NCBI GenBank assembly: GCA_029216955.1
Contig: JANAVB010015600.1
Coordinates: forward strand, 28,702,499-28,766,498
DNA length: 64,000 bases
Source: Iris pallida
Taxonomy: Eukaryota; Streptophyta; Magnoliopsida; Asparagales; Iridaceae
Reading direction: 5' to 3'
The stretch's first letter is position 1, and each line of letters opens with the position of its first letter. Position numbers and translations under genes: made by a program. The notes beneath the pieces were generated by a model. It was given only the letters and a program-made list of their open reading frames with translations, was not told the origin of the DNA and did not search any database. This document shows, in pieces, positions 23,043-35,141 of the stretch.

Positions 23043-25000
23043 GAGATCGAGAGAAAAAAAATGAAAAAAAAACCCTAACTCCTACTCCACATACCCACAC
23101 GCGCCCCTCCCCTACGTGCATGCGCGCCGTCGCAGGCTGGCCGGGGGTCGATCGACGGCCGGCGGTAGGCCGAGAGCACCGCGAAAGGAAGACACAGCAG
23201 CAGCGGGGTGCAGTTGCAGCGACCAAACTTCACGGTAAGATCCCTCTCTCGACACTCCATCATTTCATGAACCGTAAATTGGTTTGGAAAGCCAACATAA
23301 CTGTCTCGAAACTCCAGTAATTGGATTTCGTATAGGTTGCACGACTAGTCCAAGAGATCGACCCGAAGTCGGTCAAAAACCTGTAAAAACAGAATACGAA
23401 TGAACTGACCTGAAGCTGTTTTGGAAGACACGTAATCGTCGATTCCTCGAAGGTTTAGGAAATCTAATTAAACACGTCAGTTGACAACATATATGAGATG
23501 GCAACCCCAATGATAGATTTATTTTTCATTGGTTATATTGCTGTTAAACTATTTTCAAAGTTTGAGAAAAACAAGTCTTTTAAAACTACACAACTCAATA
23601 AAAACCTTCGATACGACGTGCATCCCACCAATCCGAGCGACGTGGTCGCCAAGCGAAAGCATCGAAAGGTGCGTATCGACTTCGTGGACGTATGGGCTTT
23701 GACGGAATTCAAATTGGTTGCGTGTGCACGACAAATTTGATGCATATCCGTCAAAATTTACCGTATCGACCTCTGTGCAAATTTTCTAATTACTTTGTAC
23801 ACGTTCGTCAGATCGAGACGAAACTTGCGCCAACAGGACTGTATCATTTTTCTGGTCCTGTATGCCAAGTTTGGTCCAATTTTGAGACAGTTGATCGGAT
23901 CATCGTTTTGCGGGCCCTACGATTCGATTCAACGGGCAATTTTGTGCACGGCCCACCGGAATCCAAAATTGGACATACCATTGGGTTCGTATCATTAAAA
24001 CAAATCCGTAGACATGTATCTTGATGACTTTATAGACCTTTGATTCTGGCACACTTTTGGTACAAAGCGGGTCCAACGACGGACACCGTTTTGACCCAAA
24101 ATTACAGTTTTGGCCCTGTGTCCAGAATTGGACTTAAGAACAGGCAATTCTAGCTAATTTTACTATTCTAAAAATATTAGTAATGTCTATTTCAACATCC
24201 GGAGATGTTTTGCATGTGTTGACTTTAGTGACTCGAGTGGTTGTACTATCGGTTTCACCAGCAAAGGACCTCAGGCAAGTACACTTTCTGATTGCTTTCG
24301 ATTCATAGTAGCATTTTTATTTCATATTTATGCATATGTTATCTTACTTGTTGACACATTGTTACACGGATTAGTGTCATGGACATCTATATACATTATT
24401 TCTTGATTGTCATGTTTTCGTGTTTCGTGACTTGTTCGAGTCCATAAGTAGTAGTCGGAAGGGAAAATATCTTAGTAGACATGTGGACTATCCCTTACCC
24501 ATCCTCCGTATCTTTCATGGAGAATAGCAGCTGCACACGACACGTACAGGGTGCCTGATTTACCTCCTAGCCGTTCACATGTCGAAACTGATATTTCAGA
24601 TCACATAGATAGTTGTATTTTATTTGTTTTCCTTGTCTTCTCCACCAATTGCCATGTCATTAGTTACTTTCTAGTTTTCGTCTTTCATATATTTTTTTCA
24701 TGTCTTGTTAATTCTATTGTAATTTCGTATTGCCGTCGGTTTGTGTGCTTGTTACATTCCTGACTGAAAACCAATATTTTTCATGTTTAGCCGCGATCAC
24801 TCTTAGCACTGGGAAGGCATGGGTATACTGAGGTCAACCTAGATAGTTGAATTAGTTGTCTTTTCTATTTTGTGAGACATTGTATTTTCTAACAAATGTG
24901 AAGTTGTGAAACCTTGTAATTTGTAAAGTTGATTTAATAATGTGAATGAACAATAAACGTATCTTTTGTTATTTTAAGCATTTTGGCCGTGACAGCTTTC

Positions 25001-25021
25001 TACCGTCGACTCTACGGCGTA
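25001..25021 (+). promoter_or_regulatory. U5 stem-loop, family C 5' LTR
   Basis: TACCGTCG and CGGCGTA flank ACTCTA, followed by GGCTGG. Confidence 0.5.
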
Positions 25022-25071
25022 GGCTGGCTTGGACACGTCTCGTATCCGAAAAGCAGGTGTGGGTTGTGATA

Positions 25072-25341
25072 AGTTTTTGTGGTGGCCCATGCAGGTCAAT
25101 TTTTGCAAAAGATTACGAACTCGTGATAGTACTTACGTTAGTCGTACTATTGCGAGCATGTGACTAGGAAATGCTCATTCACAATTAGGATTGAATTAAT
25201 TTAGGAGAATGACTAGGAATAGGAGTCCTTTATTAATTTGATTATTAGGTAGTTAAGGATTAGGCCATGCAATTTATTCAATTTAGATGACCTGGAAGGT
25301 TTTATAGATACACTGTCACATTTTGATTCGACGGTATTTCT
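25072..25341 (+). mobile_element. Leader remnant of element C with truncated internal region
   Basis: Starts with the conserved GTGGCCCATGCAGGTC block (25079-25097). Then comes a stem-loop with arms CGTGATAGTAC (25122-25132) and GTACTATTGCG (25144-25154). It reaches a polypurine-like GGAGGGTAGATT at about 25330 after only ~270 bases. No coding potential. It looks like an internally deleted copy. Confidence 0.65.
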
Positions 25342-26000
25342 CAGGAGGGTAGATTCGTAACATCTTCCCGAAAGTCTGAAAAATATTCTTTATTTATTTG
25401 TTTGAATTAAAATATGATTTTTAGAATTTTATAAATATTCAGTATAGAATGTCTTAGTCACGGTTAAGTTTCGGAGCGCAAGATAACCAAGAATTTTGGC
25501 ACTGAGAGTGTGGTCGAGTGCTTTGACTAGTGTTCTAGCCATGGTAGAGAAGACCGAGTCATAGGTTTGTACTAACTAGGAAAACTAGGCCAAATTGCGA
25601 CATAATCCTAGGAATAATTTAATTATCTATTATTAAGATTATTGGCTTTTAGAAGATCCGGTTGTTCCAAATTAGCCCGAACTCAACCCAAGTCCTGGTG
25701 GTCATGTTGCGACCAACGTTGTCCATATAGATATATAGATGTGTATATATATTGATAGTCCATTTCTAGTATTGTGAATAATTTCTATAAATTTTATATT
25801 GAATGTAATATATGTATTATTGCTATTTAAATTTACATTTTCTTGGAAATAGGATAACCTTCTCTTAGAATGATATTTTGAGAATTTTGGGATTCACTTA
25901 GGCTATACATAAATACTTGTGTATAAGTATATTCATAATAGGTAGACATAGTGTCTTATACATATTTTTTCTCGATCTTGAATATTAGAGAAATATAAAT
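25342..26000 (+). mobile_element. LTR-start fragment related to family C
   Basis: After the polypurine-like sequence, CGTAACATCTTCCCGA resembles a mutated LTR start. The next ~600 bases follow 36975-37600 in order: agccatggt..gag, actaggaaaac.aggcca, agcccgaactcaaccc, ttcttagaatgata. Divergence is clearly higher than between the two main C LTRs. Confidence 0.55.
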
Positions 26001-26518
26001 ATAAGTTTATATTTCTTTTGCCTTCTGTCATTTCTTTCTAATCATGATCATTTGTACAACTTTATCTTATGTCTTTTCTAAACATCGCCATATCATAAAG
26101 TTCGTATCACTTATATTCTTTCCTTGGACCTAAGGAATTTTTTTTTAAATAACTTCTCACTCAATTGTCTATTAATCTCGAGTTAAATTTTTGGATTCAA
26201 AAGTTTCCTCTCGATCGTTGAATCTTGAAATATTCATGAAATAAGGATTATAAGATTTTACTTATTTTGGCTTCGATCATTACCCTTCCTAATCAATTGT
26301 TTTCTTTTCAATAAGCTGATCTTATAGAACAGACACTTGCACTTTTTCTATCTTTATCAACTTGTATGATATTTTAAACTCCTTTGATATTCTTGAGGAT
26401 ATAGTTGGAATAATTTTGATGACTTGCGATGACAAGACAGCAGCGTACTATCGTCACTTATTTGAATTACCGAGACTGCGGGTTCACTGCAGCCAGCAGC
26501 GCACTGGCGTGGCATGAC
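26001..26518 (+). other. Non-coding retrotransposon-derived segment
   Basis: AT-rich, with no frame of interest. Its end (gcagccagcagcgcactggc, about 26489) resembles the GCAGCC-type leader motif of B and H, suggesting non-coding internal DNA of another LARD-like element. F is inserted directly after ATGAC at 26514-26518. Confidence 0.4.
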
Positions 26519-26529
26519 TGTAATGCCCC

Positions 26530-26549
26530 AGTCCCAAATACTTGAGACT
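26530..26549 (-). promoter_or_regulatory. Terminal stem-loop of LTR F
   Basis: AGTCCCAA and TTGAGACT (one mismatch) around ATAC. In the second F copy (63481-63501) the right arm is TTGGGACT and the pairing is perfect. Confidence 0.5.
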
Positions 26550-27059
26550 AGATACGTATCATGCCAGCTGTATACATACGAGTAAATATACGACTCGTAT
26601 ATATACATAAGCTGTAAATATAGTAATCCAAGACAACTAAATCTCATCCACAAAGATAAATAATGATATAAAGCAACTTTGAGTTTGTCATGTACACAAT
26701 AGTTGGGCGGAGACAAAGTCCACTACCAAATAAATTAAATTTGGAAAATAATACAAGGAAAGAATTTAGCAAGCGAGAGCAAGTGACGGGTCCAAGAACA
26801 ATCATCACGGAGGAAGGAATGGCCTTAGCTAGAGTACCTGCAAGAAATCACAAAAACACACACCTGGAGAGATCACCAGGTCCTCAGAGGGACGTAACAA
26901 GACACATAATATCATGCCATTAACTGAATAGTAAGAGCTCAATAGAAAATATACATGCGTAAAGGTTCCTAACCATTCTATGTGATATACACTTTGAGAA
27001 GACAACGTTCTACGCAGGAGCTTAGGTGTTCAGTATAGATGGAGAGAGAGTAGTAGTAG

Positions 27060-27173
27060 GTAGCGCTTATAAGAGACACTATCGACTATGGGCAGAAAGT
27101 AGTTCTTATACGAGAACTATCGGCCCGGGGCAGTAAGTAGCGCTCATCCGAGACACTATCGGCCCAAATCTAT
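27060..27173. repeat. Three-copy minisatellite in LTR F
   Basis: Units start at 27060, 27099 and 27137 (38-39 bases), each GTAG(C/T)(G/T)CT...GAGA(C/A)...ACTATCG..C. Probably a local duplication. Confidence 0.75.
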
Positions 27174-28019
27174 GTGTGTACTGAACATGTAGCCCCTACG
27201 CTAATAACTGTCTTCCCCCTCCCCATGATACTATACATGTGTCGACTCCACGACACTGTTTAATCCTTATTAACTGTCAAAGTCTTCTACACAATCTATT
27301 AGTAGTTATATCTTAACGCATGCGTACGGGGGATCAGCCCACACGCAAGTGACCTCTATATGATACTCACAACTCTCACACACAACTCGTGTACAATCGT
27401 GATAAGTCAATGAGACACACTAAATTTGACGGTAGTCTCTTAACTCTAGCCAATTGTATAAAATATAGTAATTTGCATCTACATATAATTTAGAAAGAAA
27501 CAACTTGAAAATAAATACAACATGCATGATATTGAGAAAAAAATTAAACAGTAAAGGCAAGGTGTCTTACCTGGTGTGACGCCGAGTGTGGTGCAATAAT
27601 CCGGCAAGTTTCGATTGTCCAATAGCCATGTTCGGTGTGTAATGGTTCGAGGTTGCGGAAAAGTAGGAAAACATGATTTAGTCATAAGTAAAGTTGACAA
27701 CTAGCAGAAATTTGAGGAGAAGAGTATTTATATTATTTTAGAAAAAATTTCTACTACTTTAAAAATATGTATTCCTTAGTCAAAAGAATTTTGTAGAAAA
27801 TAGTAGAACTATTTTTACTAGTAGAATAATTTTTTAGGTAAATATTATGAGATATAAAAAAATGAGACATAATAATCATAATTATAATAATAAAACCTCT
27901 GAAAATTTAATAATAATTAATGTAAAAATACTTGGAACTATCTACCTTATATTTTTTATAGGAAATTAATAATAATCATAAGAGTATAATAAATAAACTA
28001 ATAATATGATAATAATGAT

Positions 28020-28050
<31 letters not shown>

Positions 28051-28121
28051 TAATAATAATAATAATAATAATAAAATGATAAATTAATATATACTATAAT
28101 AATAATAATAATAATAATAAT
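28020..28121. repeat. AAT-type trinucleotide microsatellite
   Basis: Two (AAT)n tracts at 28020-28075 and 28097-28121 inside LTR F. Confidence 0.9.
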
Positions 28122-29395
28122 ATGATCCCACCAAAACCAGCAGCATATTGCTGCTCTTCTTAAAAAATCAATCACCACTCAAATACAAAAAAATAAGAAA
28201 CAAAGAGAGAGAGAAAGTAAACATTCAAGGGAAAAAAATCATAGAGAGAAGCAGAGGGAGAGGGGAAAATCGGGAGTGAGAGGGGCTTACAGAGGAAGGG
28301 GTCGGCGGAGTCGGCCGGGCTGGGCGCCGGCGGAAAGAAGGGTTCGGCGGTCGGCGCTAGCTCTGACCGCACGGGAGGCGGCCGGCTGCACGGAGGAGCA
28401 TGGCGGGGGGCGCCGGACCTGCGGCGGAGTCGTCGGCGCATGGGGTCGACAGTGGAGGAAGGGGCGCGGAGCTCAGGCGGGTTGAGGCGGCGCTCCGGCG
28501 CACGGTGCGCGAGCCTGGGGGTTGACGGCGGCGCTCCGGCTGCTGGCGGGCCTGTAGGTGGGTTAGGTCGGTGCCGGTGGTCCACGCGCTGTCACGACGA
28601 CGAAGGTGAGGCGGTGGGGGTTGTGTAGATCGGGGCCGCGTGCTTCGGGCGGAGGCGCTGTAGATTTTGGGCGGCGACGGCAGATGTGGACGGCAGCGGT
28701 CGGCTCTGGCCGCCGACGCTGGGGTTCTCGAGGGGTGATGGCACTGCGGAGAAGACGAAGGTCGGCGTCATGTTGTTCAGTGCGGCACGGATCAGGCAGT
28801 GGTGGTGCGCGATCACGCGACGGCAGCCGTGGGCACGCTTGCGCACGACGGCGTCGGTAGGGGAGAACGGCGACGCAGACCACAGTAGCTAGGCCCGGCG
28901 GATCTGGGGAGAGGCTTGGCGTCGCCGATGGCCAGGTAAGTTTAGAGTTAGGGTTTTGTCTTCTTTTATTTTGGTGGTGGTGGTGGAGGACGGCGTCTGG
29001 GCTGGATGGTGACGGTGGTGGAGTGTGGCGTCTGGGCTGGATGGTGACGGTGGTGGCCATTGGTGGCTGGGATGGAAGACGGATGTGGCCAGAGAACAGC
29101 AGTTGTGGCGGGGATGCTGGTGGTACGTTGGTGGTGGTTCTGATGGCAGTAGGAGGTAACGGTGACGAAGATTGTAGTGGAGTTGTTAACGGGGATGGTT
29201 TCGTGTCGTCGTGTCGAGGTGGTGTTCCGACTCGAGGTGAACGTCCGGTTTGTCGGACAGGATATTATGTATTTGTACTGGAAAACAATATAGTGGATGG
29301 GAAGGAAAACACGGACACGATGCACGGTGTCTTGGGTTGTGGAGTTATTTGTGGAGATGATTGGTGGAGAAATTAATGAATTGGAGGAGTACCTG

Positions 29396-29407
29396 CCTAT
29401 TTATAGG
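29396..29407 (-). promoter_or_regulatory. TATA box of LTR F
   Basis: On the minus strand this reads CCTATAAATAGG, with AT-rich U3-like DNA upstream and a GC-rich leader downstream. It supports minus orientation. Confidence 0.6.
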
Positions 29408-30070
29408 ATGTGGGAATTCCCAATTAGATATGGATTAGGATTTAAATTCCCCATAATAGATAATTCAATCTATAATTTAATTTAATTCAATAAATCCAAT
29501 CCAAATTAAATCCAATTTAAATCTAATTAAATTTCTAGTATAAAATTAATGAGATACATCAAATTTTAAATATTCAACTATATAAATAAATTTATAAATT
29601 TAAATCAAGATTTAAATGCCACAATAAATTTAAAATATATTTTCTAAAATACTAATAATATTAATTTCAAAAATACATTATTATTTACAAATAAACTCAA
29701 TAATAATTACTAAATATATATGTATGTACAAATAATGTTTACATAAATATACTTTTCTAATATACCATTTTATAGGAAAAATAATTTATTATTATAGTTG
29801 TACAAATGAAAGGCCTTTCATAATTAAAATCATAAACTTGAAAATGATAGCTAGAAATAATTATTACATATATTATTTTGAAACCATAAAAATAAAAAAA
29901 GTTTTTCTAAAATATGTACGCTCGCACATATTCGCACTCGTCGAGCAAAACGAAAAATAAAATTTTTGTGCACGACGTACAATACGACTACGCGACGTAC
30001 AATACAAAAATTTTAAATCAGTACCAAAATCGATAAAAATATAGTAGAAATTTAGGGGTTTTACAATGAC

Positions 30071-30905
30071 CCCTAAGTTGAAATAATTTCAAGTAAATGT
30101 GGGTAATCAAAAATTATAAAAATTATGTCCTGGTCGTATTATTTCATTCTTGAGTTGCTATGTCAAGATTAGATAGAGTTGAATGGGGTATTCGTTACCG
30201 CAACATAGCTTGAGTTGTGGAACCAAGGGTTTAATGCAGCTAGCTGTACACGGCGAGGCATAAATTCTCGATAAAATGACTTCGATTATGTTTACGAGTT
30301 TCGAATACCATAGAGACTACGTCTTATTGACATATAACTATTAAGTTTTCCAATTGGTTTGTGCTTATTCCTAGTCATAATCTTCTCAATAAACCGGTAA
30401 TTCTCCCTTCCTTTCTTATCCTTCTATTTTCATATTGTCATCTTTTAATATAATTTCGACTGGATTCCTAAACCTACCTAGATTTTGATTCTAAACCCGT
30501 GCCTAAATAATTGTGGATAAATATTTAAACATTTTTGGATTTAATAATCCTCGAACAATTTCGATCATGACTAGACTCCTTCTATTATATTTCGATCGAG
30601 TCAATTCGTATCCTTTCCAAGGTTTGATTCTATGATCATGCCTACACAATCGTTCGTGTTAGAACGATTTCGATTGGATCATCCTTAAATACTTTTGATC
30701 ACGACCAAACTATTTGATTCTATCTAGATCGTGCCAATTCGCCTGTCATCCTAGAATTCAATTCCATGATAGTGCCTAAATAATTTTTTTCAACTAGTTG
30801 TTCGTACCACAATGATTTCAATTTTGATCGACCTTGAACTATTTTTTTATCAAAACTAAATCATAACCGTGTCTATAATTTCAACTAAATCATAGCTAAG
30901 GCTAT
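30071..30905 (+). other. Non-coding internal region of a LARD-like element, left part
   Basis: Continues the sequence broken by F. It contains gcagctagctgtacacggcg near 30236, like the leader motif of B and H. A degenerate GTGCCTAAA-type word recurs near 30497, 30635 and 30769 at about 130-140 base spacing. No coding capacity. Interrupted by E at GCTAT. Confidence 0.45.
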
Positions 30906-31479
30906 TGTAGCACCCAGTTTCTAAAATAAGGATAAATTTGAAATTTTGTAATTTTAATCATTTAATAATGATATTTAAACCATGTTATAATTTTTGGTGA
31001 TTTTTAGTTAATTTAAAACTATTTAAAATCACGACTTGTGATTTTAATGATTTACTAGTGTAACCCTAGAGTTTGCTGAGCCCAGAGACTAACCATGACC
31101 AAGGGAGCCTAGCTATGTGATTAGGATGACTAATTACTAGTTTTTAGCCTAGGGGTATTTTGGTCATTTTGACAATTTTGTGAAATTGTAAATTGTGTAA
31201 ATTAAATATGTGCTAGTTAATTGTTAAGACTTGACCTAGAAGTTTAGCCTAATCTAGATGTTAGTCATGACCATAGAGACTAAGTTAGAGGATTTCAACT
31301 AAGTAATCAAATTAGGTTAATATCTAGATATTTGTTAATAGGATATTTTAGGCTAAAGGTTAAGAAGGGTTACTTTAATTGTGAGCCTTTAGATTGGCTA
31401 GGAATTGTTGGAGAAGCCTTGACCACTCATCTTAAACCCTAACCCTAACCTAATGGCAGCCATCACACATTCCCCCCTC

Positions 31480-31487
31480 TATAAATA
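31480..31487 (+). promoter_or_regulatory. TATA box of LTR E
   Basis: TATAAATA after a C/T-rich run, with AT-rich U3 upstream. Confidence 0.65.
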
Positions 31488-31829
31488 CAACCCATTAATC
31501 ATTAGCATCATTTTTAATTCATTTAATTGCCTCTTTTGTGTTCTTCCCTCAACTCCTCCCCAAATATCCAAATCAAGTCCAAATTGAGCCTAGTCTCTTG
31601 CATTGGACTCCCCTATACTAGAGGACACCATTAGTGGGCAGCTAGCAAGGATTCGGAGGCTCGGGATCATCGCAAGTTGTAGAAGAGCCCTCATTCAAAT
31701 AGCTTTTAATTGAGGTTTCACCCTCAATAGGTAAAACCCATCAAACCTATTCAAATTCTAGTTTTCTTCCTATGGATGCATTCATTTAGGGTCCTCCTAG
31801 GTGTAGCCCAAGTTTGGTAGGATTTCGTG

Positions 31830-32720
31830 TCAGTTCGATACCCGTATCGGACACGTATCGGCGTTTTTAATAAGGTGTTCGATGAAATGTTTGTTAGAAA
31901 TAAATTGTTTTAATTTTAGAATATAATTGAATAGAAAATTAGCTTATTATGTGTAGATCACAACCCAATTTGACTGAGTCGAATTCGGTGCACCCTCGTG
32001 TCCAAATTTGGACACGCACGTACGTACGGGGACACCGTGCGGCTGCCCTGCTGCTCGAGTGTCCTAGATGACACGACACAGCACCTCGACACACAAAAAC
32101 TTGTGTGTGGGTGCGGACAATGACTGTCATTGAGCACACGAAATTTCAGGCAAAACTATCGAGTGGTTAGGGAGAAATCGGGGCTGCACCGATTCTCGAC
32201 TAACTGTGCACACACGAAAATCCTTCACTGATACGCCCTTCGCACGTGGACACGCGACTTCGCGGACACGAATCAGTCACCTAGACACATACTCTGACAC
32301 CCCACCTAGCTAATGACACGTGCACGAGACCCAAGGTGTCGTGTGTCGTGTCCTAGCCCGACTCGCATACGTGCACGAGGCTGCCTGCACGTTTTAAGTG
32401 TCTGTGTGTGTTCTATTTGTTAGGACACGTTCGTGTCCAGTTTTTGGACACGAAATCTACCCTAAGACACTTGTACACATGTGACTCTTCTTTGTTATGA
32501 ACTGTTTTAAGTTTTCATATTGTTTAAATTTTGAAATTTGGATTTTTCAGTGTTGCACGATTTCTGATACAGTGTTGCTGTTCTTCACATGCTGTACTTC
32601 GAGGTTTGACACCTCGTGTCCAGCAATGTGGACACGAGAACAACCCCTAACTGACACTTGTGGACACACCCATCACCCCCAGTGTCGACACAATACTCCC
32701 CCACCCTGTGACACGACTGA
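31830..32720. repeat. CGTGTCC/GGACACG hairpin array in LTR E
   Basis: Contains a perfect 20-base palindrome (CGTGTCCAAATTTGGACACG, 31997-32016) and two 10-base-stem hairpins: TTCGTGTCCA/TGGACACGAA at 32430-32454 and CTCGTGTCCA/TGGACACGAG at 32613-32638. Many single CGTGTC or GACACG words lie between them. The region is GC-richer than the rest of the LTR. Confidence 0.75.
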
Positions 32721-35063
32721 TGGTTGGTTTTTCTAAAGTTTGGGTTTCATAAAGAAGGAAATCACTGATACTCTAAGAAGCTAAAAACTGAGAATTGGTT
32801 TTAATTGATTAACTGAATTTGTTATAGGTTAATTGAGCTTAGGGTTAAGGTTGTAAATATAGGTAAGTTGCTTGTTTAAATTCATTTGGTTGTTAAATGA
32901 GTTTTCGAGCACGTTACAGTGATGTAATGCATGTAGACTACATTACCCTGTTGAAATTTCTGGACACTATTACACTGTTTTTAAAAAACTGAAACTGAGA
33001 ACTCAATGTATTACCTAAGTTATTTTCATTACCTGAGATTGTTTCGAGTATAACATGATGGCTTAAAACTGGGTATTGGACTTAGAATTGAAAATTGAAC
33101 TGAGATTACCAAGTTAAAATCTGAGAATTAAGTGTTGGTTTGTTTTAGAAAACTGAAATTTATGATTAACTGAGATTTGATTTCATTGTTTGATTTTCAA
33201 TTTGTTTTTGAGTTTTGTTTACAAATTGATTGTTAGTATGTATATATTGTATACAGGGATTAAGGATGGGGTTCATTAGGAAGGGGTTTTGAATTTGATT
33301 GGGTTTTTGAGTATAATCTGATATTTGACAGTTACCCAATGTATCAGAACACCCTGTCTTGCCTTCATTGCCTTGCCTATGGAGATGGTTTGGGTATATG
33401 CATCCTTATTTAATATCCTTCCTTTTCTCGTTTTGTTTTAGTCTTTAAGTTCAGTTCTTTTAGGTTGTGTTTAGTTTTGCCCTCTTCATTAAGGGCCAGT
33501 CTTGCATTCACATTTGGGGTTCAGTCCTATCTAAATATATGTGTGTATATAGGTAATATATAGATGTGGTTTTTACCTAGATTTGAGGTATATCTATATA
33601 TATATATTTTGACTTGTATGAATATCTATGTATAATACTTTTGAATTATATACATACTTATATACATATTGATTGTATATATAAATACTATCTAAATTGT
33701 ATTGCTATATGGGGTTGGTAGAGTATTGGTATAAGCTTGGCTAGACCTAAATTGACTAGTTGACCTAGATTGTACTAGTTTGGCTTGGTGTGAGTTTGTA
33801 TTACCAAGTTAGACTTCTAGTTGACCAATCTGGACTTGTTGACCTAGTTTGACCTAGACAGTTGACCAAAGTTGACCAAGAGTTGACTTTGACCTAGTTG
33901 ACTTAGAATCATGTTGTTTGCATTGCACATTTCCATTATTTCATTTTGAGTACTTAAATAACATGTTTTACTCTAAATAGGACTTTGTGACACCAGTTCG
34001 GACATCCATTCATATCAGTCATACAGGGTGACAGGCGAGTACATTCTCTGATCGTTTCATACTTGTCTGGATTTACATTCTTACTCTAGATTACTGTACT
34101 TGATACTGGCACGATTGTTATCACGGATTGGTACTATATGGATCTTCTCTTGCGATGTTATCTCTATTGTGTTCAACAGATACATATTATTATGTGCGTT
34201 TCACGAACATATTGTATTTATTGTACATCCCTATTCATGTATACTCATTGTGCATATTGTACTCTCATTATCACATGAGCTTCATGGAGACTATTGTACA
34301 AGGTAGCATAACTGGATTGGATCCTTGTGTATTGATTGGGGAGGGTGAGTAGGAATGGTTATGTAATCAAATCTCATGGTACGACTATTGTGCGCTTCCA
34401 TTGTACACTCACGTTATGATGGATTTGACCTATTGTTATTGTGCAACCTAAACCGTTTACATAACCATATTGTGCTCTAAATCACTAGTATTGTAGTTTT
34501 ACTTATCCTATATATATTTCAGTTATAAATTCTCTCTCGTTTTCATATACATCTTCTTACAGTTCATGTATCTTACTCTTTTGCATGCTTATATTTCCGA
34601 ACATGTTATGAACTGCGTGAGATGTATTATGCTCGCTTCTGTCCTAACTGGACCTGTTGAAAATATTACAAATGATGATGATGACTGCCCTACCTTCTAT
34701 GGGGCACAAGAGGGTGACCTTCAGGAGCCCGAGGAGCATCTAGCTCAGTAGAGGGTGCCTAGCCTAGTCTAATCTAGTCTAGTATTTACAGCTTTCAGTT
34801 TGTATCGGATTGTTCCGATTGTTAGTTGAGATTTAGTTATATTTCAGGACTTGTATTTATTGTGTTGGACATCTACTTTGTGTGGTGTGATAACTTTATT
34901 TATATTTCAGTTCCTTTCTTTTATCTGATTCCATATCGTGCTCTATCTTTCCTAGACTTGTGATTGAGATATAGAGTTGAGATGTTATATTATACCTCCG
35001 TGCGGAGATGATATGTTTATATCATATTGTTGTTAGATGTTATAGACGAACTATACAGCGTTC

Positions 35064-35084
35064 TACCGCCGACACTGCGGCGTA
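35064..35084 (+). promoter_or_regulatory. U5 stem-loop, LTR E
   Basis: TACCGCCG and CGGCGTA around ACACTG, as in LTR B; followed by GGCTGG. Confidence 0.55.
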
Positions 35085-35141
35085 GGCTGGACGTACCCAC
35101 GTTCTCGTGCCCTTCCTCAGGGTGTGGGTCGTGACAGCTAT

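Larger units (their letters stand above)
22997..25071 (+). mobile_element. Family C 5' LTR, right part
   Basis: Resumes the LTR interrupted at 2283. It matches 38340-38506 and 41978-43903 (the other C LTR) with modest divergence. It carries a TATA box, a GC-rich leader, a block shared with LTR H (24035-24135), an AG|GCAAGTACA donor-like site at 24273 and a U5 stem-loop. It ends GTTGTGATA, a mutated GTCGTGACA, and is followed by the conserved post-LTR block, so it is a 5' LTR. Confidence 0.85.
26519..30065 (-). mobile_element. Family F solo LTR, minus strand
   Basis: A 3547-base unit begins TGTAATGCCCC and ends TTTTACA on the + strand, flanked by the TSD ATGAC (26514-26518 and 30066-30070). 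Read on the minus strand it begins TGTAAAACCCC, has a TATA box at 29396-29407, then a GC-rich leader-like tract (28900-28280), and ends GGGGCATTACA. No internal domain or second LTR is attached, so it is a solo LTR. Its first ~500 bases match 63470-64000. Frames in the GC-rich tract are of biased composition and I do not call them genes. Confidence 0.9.
30906..35136 (+). mobile_element. Solo LTR E, family B relative
   Basis: A 4231-base unit starts TGTAGCACCCAG, ends GTCGTGACA and is flanked by TSD GCTAT (30901-30905 and 35137-35141). Both ends align with LTR B: first ~450 bases, AGGCGAGTACATTCTCTGATC near 34033, and the terminal ~100 bases. It is about 600 bases longer, mainly through a GACACG-rich hairpin region at 31830-32720 absent from B. 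It has a TATA box; its acceptor-like site has decayed (ATTACAA). No internal domain is attached. Confidence 0.92.

Noticed and set aside
27060..27173. CRISPR-like direct repeats
   Set aside because: Three contiguous diverged 38-39 base units without spacers in plant retrotransposon DNA; this is a minisatellite.
28172..29376. Overlapping frames of 60-165 codons on both strands in the GC-rich part of LTR F
   Set aside because: Strong composition bias, open in several frames at once, no domain and no conservation evidence; this is leader-like LTR sequence.
31435..31455. CCCTAA-like repeats suggesting telomeric DNA (also near 38868)
   Set aside because: Only two to three units inside LTRs; common in plant leaders and too short for an interstitial telomere.
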